Origin: Limnohabitans sp. DM1
GTDB taxonomy: Bacteria > Pseudomonadota > Gammaproteobacteria > Burkholderiales > Burkholderiaceae_C
Assembly (NCBI RefSeq): GCF_001269385.1
Contig: NZ_CXOO01000011.1
Coordinates: 231,989-295,988 of the forward strand
Direction: 5' to 3'
DNA length: 64,000 nt
Shown here in pieces: positions 23,673-31,326 of the stretch. Numbering within the stretch: the stretch's first letter is position 1; every line of letters begins with the position of its first letter. Below the pieces are notes generated by a model. It was given only the letters and a program-made list of their open reading frames with translations, had not been told where the DNA came from and made no database searches. Made by a program: the position numbers and the translations under genes.

Positions 23673-25913
23673 ATGCGATCCAGTTTTTTACAAGCCACGT
23701 TTTATGTCGTCATGGCGTCCCCTGCTGCGGCACTCGATTTGGGTATGGGCTCTAACGGCGTGGCGGGCTTGACGGTGTTTCCGATGGCGACAATACCGAC
23801 GGGGTCGCTGGTGTACCAATACCAAAACCGGGTGATGGATGCGGACCGTAAAGAAGGTCAGAACCACTCTTTGGCGGTGGGGTTGAACAGTTTTGCTGAG
23901 TTGGGGCTACGAACTGCGGACACTTTCACCCAACGCAATGGATATGAAGGTGGTGGTGGCATTCGTGATTTATCGGCGTCAGCCAAGTTGCAGTTCAACC
24001 ATTTTCTAGGACTAAAGGATTCGCCTTGGAAACTGGCGGTCGGGGCGACTGACCATGGGGGTGCGGCCACGCATTTTCGGTCCAACTATGCGGTGATCAC
24101 GCATGACCAGCCGCAGTGGGCGGCATCGCTGGGCTATGCCAGGGCCGAAAAAAATCCGAACAACCCGATGCATGGGGTGTTTGGCAGTGCAGCGCTTCAG
24201 GCCACGCCCTGGTTGCGGGTGCGGGCCGAATCGAACGAGGAACGGTCTTGGGCGGGGTTGACGCTGTCCAACGAGAGTTGGCTGGCCAAAATCAATGCGC
24301 CGGTGGGCGCCTTTGTGTATTTGAATGTGGATCAACAGGTGCGTGGTGTGGCCACGGCCGCAGGTCGCAAGCCCTGGCTGGGTGTGGGTGTGAGCCTGCC
24401 GCTGGACTGGAGCCTGGGGCGGCAAAGTGCACCCAGCCGTCAGGCGCAAGCGGTGTCCCCGCCCGCCATTCAAGCCTTGACGACGGCACCGGCTGTGGAT
24501 TTGGCTGTGGCATCAGCCGATACAAGGTCGGCTGAAAAAGTGCTGGCGCAAGCGCCTGTCGCCACAGTTGCGCCGCCATTGAGTGAGGCAGCGTCTTCTC
24601 CTGCACCATCGCCCGACAGTCGCCATGCGGCCATGGACCGCCTGGTCCAGGCTTTGGCAGAGCATGGCTTTGAGGGCATTGATGTGGGGCATTCGGGCAA
24701 CACTTTGGTGGTCAAGGTGTCAGACTTTGTGTACGAGCACAGCTTGCTCGATGGCGCGGGTGTGGCCCTGGGCCTGCTGAGCCAGTTGGCCGGTGAATTT
24801 GACAATTACCGTTTGGTGCAAGCGCGTTGGGGCACGCCCAGTGTGGGCTTCAATGGGCAGCTGGCTTGCCTGGCGCAGTGGCTCAAGGCCCTGCCCTGCC
24901 CTGCTCATGAGGCGGTGCAACCGGTGTTCCGAGACCTGGATGCGGCTTTGGTGGGTGTGGACTGGCGGGTGCGCGACCATGCGCCCTATCGCTACAAGCT
25001 GCGGGTGAAGGTGAACCCGATTTACAACTATTACTGGGCGATTGAGTATTCATTGCTGGACTATTCGATGGGCTTGAATATCAACCCCTTCATTCACCTT
25101 TGGGATGGGGGGGCGCTGGAGTTTTCGCGCTCGGCGCACATGACCAGCAGCAAAGAGTTTCAGCCCGGCGGCAATTTGCACTACAGCCGCATTCCTGACG
25201 CCAATCGCCGTGTGTTGCTGCACCACATGCAAAAGCTCAAACATGGCGTGTCGGTTCGCCTGAGCGCGGGTGAGTTGATGCAGGGCAATTTGCGCGGCGG
25301 CCAAACTGAAGCACGCTGGGATGCCAAGAGCGGTGAGTGGGCCATGGGTGTGAATGTGTCGCATTGGCAAGCCCCCAAAAACACCACCAGCATGCCGACC
25401 GGCGGCACCAAGCTGGGCTTTGTTCGGTATTCGCCCACAGGCAGCGATTGGAGTTTGGAGGTGTCCGGGGGGGAGTATTGGTTCAAGGACAAAGGGATTT
25501 CTGCAAGTTCAAGCCATTGGTTTGGCGATACCAGGTTCAGCTATTTTGTGCGCCACTCGGTCCCACCTGAGCGCTTTTGGCCTGGCAAACATTCGGTGAC
25601 CGTCGCCGGGGTGGAGTTGACCTTCCCGCTGACACCGCGCAAGGCCATGAACGCAGATTCGGGCTGGCAGATCAAGGGAACGCCGCGCTTGGGCCTGAGT
25701 TTGCTCAGTACGATCAATCGGGAAACGGAAAACTGGCTGGCCTATTCAAACGGCGCACCGATTTACCAAAAGGCCTGGGTGGAGCCCGCCATTCCCAACT
25801 ATGTGAGCCATGTACTGCTCGATTCAGACCGCGCCAACGCGAGCTATTTTTCGGGCAAGCTGGAGCGCTTGCGCTACGCCTATCAACGCTGGGTCATGAA
25901 AACGACGCAATGA
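23673..25913 (+). CDS. YjbH-family outer-membrane protein (exopolysaccharide-associated)
   Basis: A 746-residue protein. The first 21 residues resemble a signal peptide (MRSSFLQATFYVVMASPAAA). The following GSNGVAGLTVFPMATIPTGSL and later aromatic-rich alternating strands (for example INPFIHLWDGG, FSRSAHMTSS, LGFVRYSPTGSDWSLEVSGGEYW) fit the YjbH/DUF940 beta-barrel family. A low-complexity Ala/Pro/Ser linker lies at about 260-315 and a YjbH middle domain (HGFEGIDVGHSGNTLVV) at about 330-345. In E. coli yjbEFGH affects an extracellular polysaccharide. A stop codon three codons upstream fixes the first possible start. Confidence 0.85.
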   Translation: MRSSFLQATFYVVMASPAAALDLGMGSNGVAGLTVFPMATIPTGSLVYQYQNRVMDADRKEGQNHSLAVGLNSFAELGLRTADTFTQRNGYEGGGGIRDLSASAKLQFNHFLGLKDSPWKLAVGATDHGGAATHFRSNYAVITHDQPQWAASLGYARAEKNPNNPMHGVFGSAALQATPWLRVRAESNEERSWAGLTLSNESWLAKINAPVGAFVYLNVDQQVRGVATAAGRKPWLGVGVSLPLDWSLGRQSAPSRQAQAVSPPAIQALTTAPAVDLAVASADTRSAEKVLAQAPVATVAPPLSEAASSPAPSPDSRHAAMDRLVQALAEHGFEGIDVGHSGNTLVVKVSDFVYEHSLLDGAGVALGLLSQLAGEFDNYRLVQARWGTPSVGFNGQLACLAQWLKALPCPAHEAVQPVFRDLDAALVGVDWRVRDHAPYRYKLRVKVNPIYNYYWAIEYSLLDYSMGLNINPFIHLWDGGALEFSRSAHMTSSKEFQPGGNLHYSRIPDANRRVLLHHMQKLKHGVSVRLSAGELMQGNLRGGQTEARWDAKSGEWAMGVNVSHWQAPKNTTSMPTGGTKLGFVRYSPTGSDWSLEVSGGEYWFKDKGISASSSHWFGDTRFSYFVRHSVPPERFWPGKHSVTVAGVELTFPLTPRKAMNADSGWQIKGTPRLGLSLLSTINRETENWLAYSNGAPIYQKAWVEPAIPNYVSHVLLDSDRANASYFSGKLERLRYAYQRWVMKTTQ

Positions 25914-25974
25914 GCCCTCCGAGTTGGTACATCCCCGTCGGTAAAAAAATCGTGCCAAGAGAGCGGCCCTCCAA

Positions 25975-26003
25975 TTGATAGCAAATCAATTGATTGCTAT
26001 CAT
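25975..26003 (+). promoter_or_regulatory. Promoter overlapped by a palindromic operator of the fitAB-type operon
   Basis: TTGATA (25975-25980) and TATCAT (25998-26003) are 17 bases apart, a near-consensus sigma-70 promoter. The same segment is a palindrome: TGATAGCA (25976-25983) and TGCTATCA (25995-26002), with ATCAATTGAT between them also self-complementary. This arrangement is what an autoregulated ribbon-helix-helix antitoxin would bind, blocking its own promoter. Confidence 0.65.
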
Positions 26004-26030
26004 TCAGATTCATTTTGAGGAGGAATGGGC

Positions 26031-26264
26031 ATGGCATCAGTCACAGTAAGAAATCTGCCCGAGGCCACTCACCGTGCCCTCAAATTGCGCGCCGCCCAGC
26101 ATGGCCGCAGCACCGAGGCCGAGATTCGCCTGATTTTGGAAAATGCCGTGACCCCAAAAATCGGCCTGGGCTCTGCCTTGGTGGCGATTGGCCAACAATT
26201 GGGTGGCATCGAGCTGAATTTCCCACGCGATAAGCGTCCCGTCGAACCGGCGAGCTTCGAATGA
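26031..26264 (+). CDS. FitA/VapB-type ribbon-helix-helix antitoxin
   Basis: A 77-residue protein whose N-terminus MASVTVRNLPEATHRALKLRAAQHGRSTEAEIR is the Arc/MetJ-like ribbon-helix-helix of FitA/StbC antitoxins, with a C-terminal tail that should wrap the toxin. I chose the ATG at 26031 because AGGAGG (26018-26023) is seven bases upstream; an in-frame ATG at 26025 is too close. The stop overlaps the toxin start (ATGA, 26261-26264). It probably represses its own operon through the palindrome at 25976-26002. Confidence 0.9.
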   Translation: MASVTVRNLPEATHRALKLRAAQHGRSTEAEIRLILENAVTPKIGLGSALVAIGQQLGGIELNFPRDKRPVEPASFE

Positions 26265-26683
26265 TCATTTTGGACACCAACCTGGTGTCAGAACCCCTCA
26301 AACCCTTGCCGCATCCCGGGGTCGTCCATTGGCTCAATGCCCAAGAACCTGCGACCCTGTTCATCACCAGCATCAACCTGGCCGAATTGCTGGCGGGCGT
26401 GGAAACCATGCCTCAAGGCAAACGGCGTGATGCCTTGGCCCGGGTCTTGGCAAACCAAGTGAGTGCACTTTTTGAAGACCGGGTACTGAATTTCAACGCC
26501 AGCGCAGCGCAGTGTTTTGCCACCTGTCTGGCGGGGGCGCAGGCCCAGGGGAACTCGGTGGGCTTTGCAGACTGCGCCATCGCCGCCATCGCCAAAACCC
26601 ATGGCTTCATCGTGGCCACACACAACGTTCGTGACTTTCAGGGCATGGGGGTTGAGCTCGTCAATCCTTGGGCCTTGAACTGA
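26261..26683 (+). CDS. FitB/VapC-type PIN-domain toxin (ribonuclease)
   Basis: A 140-residue PIN-domain protein. The acidic active site is intact: Asp5 (ILDTN), Glu42 (NLAEL), Asp104 (GFADCAIAAIA) and Asp125 (THNVRDF). Family members are Mg-dependent ribonucleases held inactive by the paired antitoxin. The gene follows the antitoxin with a four-base overlap. The typical target of VapC toxins is tRNA or rRNA; the target here is unknown. Confidence 0.92.
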   Translation: MIILDTNLVSEPLKPLPHPGVVHWLNAQEPATLFITSINLAELLAGVETMPQGKRRDALARVLANQVSALFEDRVLNFNASAAQCFATCLAGAQAQGNSVGFADCAIAAIAKTHGFIVATHNVRDFQGMGVELVNPWALN

Positions 26684-26740
26684 GGCGCTGCGATCTTGCC
26701 CGCAGTCCATCGCCGATTGAACGTCTTGACAGCACTGGCT

Positions 26741-26764
26741 GGTCGATAGCTTCGGCTCCGACAT
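26741..26764 (-). repeat. REP-like intergenic repeat, copy 3 (inverted, degenerate)
   Basis: GGTCGATAGCTTCGGCTCCGACAT is a diverged copy in the opposite orientation to copy 4, with 21 bp between them. The pair lies between the toxin gene and the methyltransferase gene. Confidence 0.6.
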
Positions 26765-26785
26765 GGGTGGCTTGGGCGCCGGCCG

Positions 26786-26815
26786 ATGTCGGGGCTGAAG
26801 CCTTTGACCTACGAA
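26786..26815 (+). repeat. REP-like intergenic repeat, copy 4
   Basis: ATGTCGGGGCTGAAGCC followed by TTTGACCTACGAA. Its CTA (26809-26811) supplies the TAG stop codon of the methyltransferase gene on the minus strand, so the repeat forms the gene's 3' end. Confidence 0.7.
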
Positions 26816-27723
26816 GACGCCAGCCTGTAGTGCAGCACTTTGAGTGATTTTTCAGGATCTACATCCACAAACGCAGCGGGATTGCTCAGGCGTTCAACAA
26901 ACTTCAGGCTGGGTGCCGCTTCGGCCACCTGGGTGTGCAGGAACTGGGTGCCCAGCTCGGGGGCGTTCAGGCACAGCAGCACATGGCCTTGGGGTTCGAG
27001 CAAATCGGGCAGGCGGCGGATCAGTTTGATGTAGTCCTTGGTGGCGATGAAGCTGCCTTTTTGGTAGCTGGGTGGGTCGATGATGATGATGCCGTAGGGC
27101 CCCATTTTGTTGATCTTGCCCCAGGTTTTGAAGATGTCGTGGCCCAGAAATCGGGCCTTGAGGGGCAAGTTGTTGAGGCGGTGGTTTTGCTGGCCGATGG
27201 CCAGTGCGCCCTGGCTCATGTCGACGTTGACGACCTGGGCCGCGCCGCCTTGAAGGGCGACCACCGAAAACGCGCAGGTGTAGGCAAAAAGGTTGAGCAC
27301 GTTTTCGTGTTGGGCGTGGCTTTTGAGCCATTCACGGCCATGGGCCATGTCCAGAAACAGGCCGTGGTTTTGGCCGCGCAGCACATGCACGAGGTAACGG
27401 GCGCCCTGCTCTGTCACCACATGGGGCTCGGGCACGTTGCCGGCCATCAGCCGTGTTTCGGTCTGGCCGGTGGCGCGGCACTGGAAGACCCAATTGAGTG
27501 GCTCACCGGGTGCCAGGGTTTGCCAGCGTTCTTGCAGCGCGTGGTGGCATTGCGCGAGTTCTTCGTCGGTGACCGGTTTGAAGCTGGTCAAGACCCACAC
27601 GGGCGCAAACCAGTCCAGCGTCCATTGTTCGCAGTCGGGATAGACACCGCCCCGTCCGTGAAACACCCGGTAGGCGTCGGGGGTGTTGTGCATGTGGGCG
27701 ATGGCGGTCAAGAGGGCTTGCAT
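26809..27723 (-). CDS. Class I SAM-dependent methyltransferase, RlmI/RlmK-like (COG1092 type)
   Basis: A 304-residue methyltransferase. VLNLFAYTCAFSVVALQGGA (motif I, about 145-164) and VNVDMS bind SAM. GIIIIDPPSYQKGSF (about 214-228) is the catalytic DPPS block seen in rRNA base methyltransferases of this family. No PUA domain is evident, unlike RlmI. The substrate is unknown, with rRNA or tRNA most likely. I chose the ATG at 27723: the frame stays open to 27780, but that part translates a REP-like repeat (MSGMKPPTY) and is not genuine coding. The stop codon lies in another copy of the repeat. Confidence 0.82.
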   Translation of the reverse strand: MQALLTAIAHMHNTPDAYRVFHGRGGVYPDCEQWTLDWFAPVWVLTSFKPVTDEELAQCHHALQERWQTLAPGEPLNWVFQCRATGQTETRLMAGNVPEPHVVTEQGARYLVHVLRGQNHGLFLDMAHGREWLKSHAQHENVLNLFAYTCAFSVVALQGGAAQVVNVDMSQGALAIGQQNHRLNNLPLKARFLGHDIFKTWGKINKMGPYGIIIIDPPSYQKGSFIATKDYIKLIRRLPDLLEPQGHVLLCLNAPELGTQFLHTQVAEAAPSLKFVERLSNPAAFVDVDPEKSLKVLHYRLASS

Positions 27724-27753
27724 GAAAAAAATGGGCAGGTCGGTGGGTATTTT

Positions 27754-27780
27754 GTAGGTCGGCGGCTTCATCCCCGACAT
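27754..27780 (-). repeat. REP-like intergenic repeat, copy 5
   Basis: GTAGGTCGGCGGC followed by TTCATCCCCGACAT, in the upstream region of the methyltransferase gene. It forms an inverted pair with copy 6, separated by 23 bp. Confidence 0.7.
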
Positions 27781-27803
27781 GGGCTTTTGACGAAATCAGC
27801 AAC

Positions 27804-27830
27804 GTCGGACCTGAAGGTGCCGACCTACGA
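27804..27830 (+). repeat. REP-like intergenic repeat, copy 6 (inverted relative to copy 5)
   Basis: GTCGGACCTGAAGG followed by TGCCGACCTACGA, a diverged forward copy lying 15 bases after the rnfH stop codon. Confidence 0.65.
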
Positions 27831-27845
27831 GAGGGAGGTTTGGGC

Positions 27846-28211
27846 TCAATAGCCCGCTGCCGAGCCGCTTTTGCGGTTGGCAAACAGGCCGGTGCGGCCT
27901 TTGCCTTGGCGTTTGAAGCGTTGCCTGCGGGCGACTTTGGGGTCGACTTGGAGGGGGCGGTAAAGCTCGATGCGGTCGCCAGCGTGCACGGGGGCAGTCC
28001 AGGCCACTTTGCGGTTCCAGATGCCGGGCTGCATGAACTTCAGTTGCGCCGATTCGGTCGCCGACAAGGTCTGCGCCGGTGCCGCGATGAATTGGTCAAT
28101 GACCGATTGCACCGTGCTGCCTTCGGGCACGCTCAGGGCGCTCTCGTGCACCTGCCGGGGCTGCAGGCTCCAGCACAGCGTGACCTCGACCATGGCGGGC
28201 GTCTCAGGCAT
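27846..28211 (-). CDS. rnfH: RnfH family ubiquitin-like protein
   Basis: A 121-residue beta-grasp protein of the RnfH/YfjF family (VEVTLCWSLQPRQVHESALSVPEGSTVQ..; AGDRIELYRPLQVDPKVARRQR), ending in a basic tail. Its function is not established. It is usually encoded with ratA near smpB, as here. The start is uncertain: the ATG at 28211 overlaps the ratA stop by 8 bases, and an ATG at 28193 (MVEVTLCW) is also possible. Confidence 0.88.
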   Translation of the reverse strand: MPETPAMVEVTLCWSLQPRQVHESALSVPEGSTVQSVIDQFIAAPAQTLSATESAQLKFMQPGIWNRKVAWTAPVHAGDRIELYRPLQVDPKVARRQRFKRQGKGRTGLFANRKSGSAAGY

Positions 28212-28644
28212 AGACCGTTTCGGCGCGTTTGACAAAGGCATCGACCAGGCTGGCGGCGATTTTGTCGAAGACAGGGCCGACCAGCGCGGCCAGGGTTTTG
28301 CTGGAAAAGCCGTATTGCAGGTCCAACTCGACCTTGCAGGCGCGTTGCGTGCCGTCGCCCACGGGGATGAATTGCCACTTGCCGCTGAGGTTGGAAAAAG
28401 GCCCCTTGACCAGACTCATGCCCACAGAGCGCCCGGCTTCGTGCGTGTTGCGGGTGACGAAGCTTTGGTGGATGCCGCCCAGGCTGATGCCCACTTCGGC
28501 GAGCATGCCTTGTGCATCGCTTTCAAGCACGCGGGCTTGGTCGCACCAGGGCAAGAATTCGGGGTATCGGGCCACGTCGGTGACGAGGCGAAACATTTCA
28601 TCGGGGCTGTACCAGATGAGGACGGACTTGTGGATATTCTTCAT
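28204..28644 (-). CDS. ratA: RatA/COQ10-like START-domain protein
   Basis: A 146-residue START/SRPBCC protein: MKNIHKSVLIWYSPDEMFRLVTDVARYPEFLPWC at the start, then GISLGGIHQSFVTR, and a C-terminal helix (VGPVFDKIAASLVDAFVKRAETVY). E. coli RatA was described as a toxin blocking 70S assembly, while the family also resembles the ubiquinone-binding Coq10. The sequence does not decide between them. It is divergent from smpB with a 105-bp spacer, a common bacterial arrangement. I chose the ATG at 28644; the frame extends 12 codons further without family similarity. Confidence 0.9.
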   Translation of the reverse strand: MKNIHKSVLIWYSPDEMFRLVTDVARYPEFLPWCDQARVLESDAQGMLAEVGISLGGIHQSFVTRNTHEAGRSVGMSLVKGPFSNLSGKWQFIPVGDGTQRACKVELDLQYGFSSKTLAALVGPVFDKIAASLVDAFVKRAETVYA

Positions 28645-28749
28645 ACAATGCTCAGAGTGCTGGGATTGTAGTTTTTTCATTCCGCCCCTTTGGGCTGCAG
28701 CTCATCTGCACACTCTTGCGAACGGCCAGTCCGTCCTTATTTGCTCACC

Positions 28750-29238
28750 ATGGCCACCTCCAAAAAATCAACAGCCGCCCCCACCTTTGCCAAGATCGCC
28801 GAGAACAAGAAGGCGGCTTTTGACTATTTCTTCGAGGAACGCTACGAGGCGGGCATGGTGCTCGAAGGCTGGGAAGTCAAGGCCATTCGTGAAGGGAAAG
28901 TGCAGCTGACGGACGGCTATGTGGTGATCCGCAACGGTGAGCTGTTCATCATTGGCTGCCTGATCAACCCGCTCAAAACGGCATCGACCCACATCAATCC
29001 CGAGGCCGCGCGCACGCGCAAGCTGCTGCTGAACAAGGAAGAGATCAAGCGCCTGATCGGCAAGATTGAGCAAAAGGGCTACACCCTGGTGCCGATCAAT
29101 TTGCATTGGAAATCAGGCAAGGTGAAATGCGACATCGCGCTGGCCAAGGGCAAGGCCGAGCACGACAAGCGCAACACCATCAAGGACCGCGAAGGCAAAC
29201 GCGAAGTCGAACGCGTGATGAAAAGCCGCCACCGCTAA
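28750..29238 (+). CDS. smpB: SsrA-binding protein SmpB
   Basis: A 162-residue SmpB that binds tmRNA and brings it to stalled ribosomes for trans-translation. The core starts at [43 protein letters not shown], includes [18 protein letters not shown] and ends in the basic tail [30 protein letters not shown], all conserved. The ATG at 28750 fits the family length. No tmRNA gene (ssrA) is visible nearby. Confidence 0.97.
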   Translation: MATSKKSTAAPTFAKIAENKKAAFDYFFEERYEAGMVLEGWEVKAIREGKVQLTDGYVVIRNGELFIIGCLINPLKTASTHINPEAARTRKLLLNKEEIKRLIGKIEQKGYTLVPINLHWKSGKVKCDIALAKGKAEHDKRNTIKDREGKREVERVMKSRHR

Positions 29239-29255
29239 GCTGAAATGCGAATGGG

Positions 29256-29280
29256 AAGGTTGGCGGCTTCAGCCCCGACG
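29256..29280 (-). repeat. REP-like intergenic repeat, copy 7
   Basis: AAGGTTGGCGGC followed by TTCAGCCCCGACG, 17 bases after the smpB stop, in inverted orientation to copy 8. The pair fills the space between two convergent genes. Confidence 0.65.
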
Positions 29281-29304
29281 CAATGCCCGTTGTCCATCGA
29301 CCCT

Positions 29305-29330
29305 TGTCGGGGGTGAGCCCACAGACATAC
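29305..29330 (+). repeat. REP-like intergenic repeat, copy 8 (degenerate)
   Basis: TGTCGGGGGTGAGC followed by CCACAGACATAC, diverged from the consensus but alignable over its length. It lies just before the stop of the hydrolase gene on the minus strand. Confidence 0.5.
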
Positions 29331-29335
29331 AGGGT

Positions 29336-30418
29336 TCAGCTCAATTCGCGCAGCGGGTGGGCGTGGGCGGGCCAGGGGCTGGCAAAAAACGCGGCCACTT
29401 CGGCGGCATCCACCTCTTCGACGCGTGCGGGCTTCCATTGGGGGCTGTGGTCTTTGTCGACCGCCAGGGCGCGAATGCCCTCTACCGTTTCGCTGTCAAG
29501 CACCGAACGCAGGGCAAAGCAGTGGCGCACCAGATCGCGTTCCATGCGCAGGTCATCGGCCAGGCTCATGGTGCGGGCGCGGCGAATTTGTTCCAGCACG
29601 ACATGCAGCATCAGGGGCGAACGCTGACGCAAGGTTTTGGCGGTGTTTTGGGACCACTCATCACTTGCCGATTCCAGCTGCTGCACGATGTCGTTCACAT
29701 GCGGCAAGGCAAAGACGGCGTCCATTTCTGCGCGGTGTGGCAAGCCGGTTTTTTGCAAATGGTCAAAGCGCGTGCGCACCCAACGTTCGACGGCTTCGCC
29801 GTTTTCAAAAGGGGTTTCGATCAGCGTTTGCCACAGGTGGGCCAATTTTCCGGAGGACACCCAGCCATCGGCCAGACCGGCATGCACTGCGTCTTCGCCT
29901 TGCAGCATATGGCCTGTCAGGCCCAGGTATTCGCCCAGGCGGCCTGCGCAGCGGCTGAGGAAATAGCCGCCGCCGACATCGGGGAACAAGCCGATGTGGG
30001 TCTCGGGCATGGCCATTTTGCTGCGCTCGGTCACCACACGCACACTGGCGCCCTGGCTGATGCCCATGCCGCCCCCCATGACGATGCCGTCCATCAAGGC
30101 AATGTAGGGCTTGGGGTAGGTGTGGATCAGGTGGTTCAGGCGGTACTCTTCGGTGAAGAAGTCTTCCAGTTGTGGATTGCCCGAGGTGGCCGCCTGGTGA
30201 AAGAAGCGGATGTCGCCACCGGCACAAAAAGCACCAAAAGGCCCTTCCTTGTTGGTGCCGCGAACGACCACTGCCAGAACTTGCTCATGCTGCCGCCAGT
30301 CGAGCAATGCCTGGGTGATTTGGCGGACCATGTCCAGCGACAAGGCGTTGAGCGCCTTGGGACGGTTCAGGGTGATGCAGCCGATACGGCCTTCAATGGT
30401 GGCGATGACATCAGACAT
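29336..30418 (-). CDS. Enoyl-CoA hydratase/isomerase family protein, 3-hydroxyisobutyryl-CoA hydrolase type
   Basis: A 360-residue crotonase-fold protein, longer than simple enoyl-CoA hydratases (about 260). It carries the HIBYL-CoA hydrolase signatures AFCAGGDIRFF (about 65-75), PYIALMDGIVMGGGMGIS (oxyanion loop, about 103-120) and MPETHIGLFPDVGGGYFLSR (about 135-154, with the Glu and Asp expected for the hydrolase). A role in valine breakdown, releasing 3-hydroxyisobutyrate, is the best guess. No other valine-degradation genes are near. Its start overlaps the upstream transporter's stop by eight bases. Confidence 0.85.
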   Translation of the reverse strand: MSDVIATIEGRIGCITLNRPKALNALSLDMVRQITQALLDWRQHEQVLAVVVRGTNKEGPFGAFCAGGDIRFFHQAATSGNPQLEDFFTEEYRLNHLIHTYPKPYIALMDGIVMGGGMGISQGASVRVVTERSKMAMPETHIGLFPDVGGGYFLSRCAGRLGEYLGLTGHMLQGEDAVHAGLADGWVSSGKLAHLWQTLIETPFENGEAVERWVRTRFDHLQKTGLPHRAEMDAVFALPHVNDIVQQLESASDEWSQNTAKTLRQRSPLMLHVVLEQIRRARTMSLADDLRMERDLVRHCFALRSVLDSETVEGIRALAVDKDHSPQWKPARVEEVDAAEVAAFFASPWPAHAHPLRELS

Positions 30419-31292
30419 TGTTTTTCCAAGCTAAATATTCGTTCATGAGCAAGGCGCTCAGCACCAGGGCACCGCCGAGCAAGACGCTGGGCTGCGGAGC
30501 TTCGTGTGCCCCCCACCAGGCGAGCGCAATTCCAAAAACGATTTCAAGCAGGGCCAGCAGTGACACTTCGGGCGCTTTGAGCACACGGGCGCAGATCACC
30601 GACAAGGCACAGGGAATGGCCAACTGAAACAGGCCAAGCAGGGCCAGCAGACCCACATCATGCGCTGAAGCCTGAAATGGCCAGGCCAGCGGCAAGGTGA
30701 ACAGGGAAGAAAGTACCGCCCCCAGCAAGACCGAGGGCACCAGATCCAGATCAAGACCTTCGGCGTGGCTTTTTTGAACCAAGGTCCATTGCACAGCGCC
30801 TGCGATCGGCACGCACAGGGCCACTGCAGTACCGAGCAGGAAATTGGGTGCGCCAAGGCTCAGCTGGCTGCCATACATCCAGCCAATGCCGATGCCCGCA
30901 AGCAAGATGGCGCCCCAGGTGCGCCGGGGCAGCTGGTGCCCCAAAAAGATTCGGGTGATCAAGGCGGTGAGCAAGGGGCCCAGCGCCATGGTGATGAGGA
31001 CATTGGCCACCGCCGTGAGCGTCAATGCCACCATGAAGGCGGTGAACATGACGCTCCAGCACACGCCAGAGAGCCAGAAATAGGAGCTGCGCCAGGGCAT
31101 GCGCGACCACACGCCCCTGCCCTGCCACAGCGGCAAGATGATCACCAGCGACAGCGCCGTGAAGAAGCTGCGCCAGAAGGTGACCTCAAAGCTGCGGGCC
31201 TGCTCAAGATGGCGGGTGACGACGCCCGCCATGGACCACATGGCGGTGATCAGGACCATCATTGCCACTGCTTGGCCATGCCGAAGTTTCAT
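30411..31292 (-). CDS. EamA/DMT-superfamily transporter
   Basis: A 293-residue membrane protein with about ten hydrophobic segments in two repeats of five, the DMT/EamA plan (ITAMWSMAGVVTRHLE at the start of repeat 1). Family members export amino acids, metabolites or drugs; the substrate cannot be predicted. The gene is followed with an 8-base overlap by the hydrolase gene, so they are co-transcribed. It is 35 bp downstream of typA on the same strand and might be read through from that operon. Confidence 0.87.
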   Translation of the reverse strand: MKLRHGQAVAMMVLITAMWSMAGVVTRHLEQARSFEVTFWRSFFTALSLVIILPLWQGRGVWSRMPWRSSYFWLSGVCWSVMFTAFMVALTLTAVANVLITMALGPLLTALITRIFLGHQLPRRTWGAILLAGIGIGWMYGSQLSLGAPNFLLGTAVALCVPIAGAVQWTLVQKSHAEGLDLDLVPSVLLGAVLSSLFTLPLAWPFQASAHDVGLLALLGLFQLAIPCALSVICARVLKAPEVSLLALLEIVFGIALAWWGAHEAPQPSVLLGGALVLSALLMNEYLAWKNNV

Positions 31293-31326
31293 GATTCAGG
31301 CCCTGATTTGGATCACTGTGGACAGA

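Noticed and set aside
27724..27780. Upstream start of the methyltransferase (MSGMKPPTY)
   Set aside because: This segment is the translation of a REP-like repeat; the ATG at 27723 is more likely.
28204..28644. ratA/rnfH as a classical toxin-antitoxin pair
   Set aside because: The conserved Coq10-like START fold and the housekeeping context beside smpB make a ubiquinone or ribosome-assembly role at least as likely; RnfH is not established as an antitoxin.
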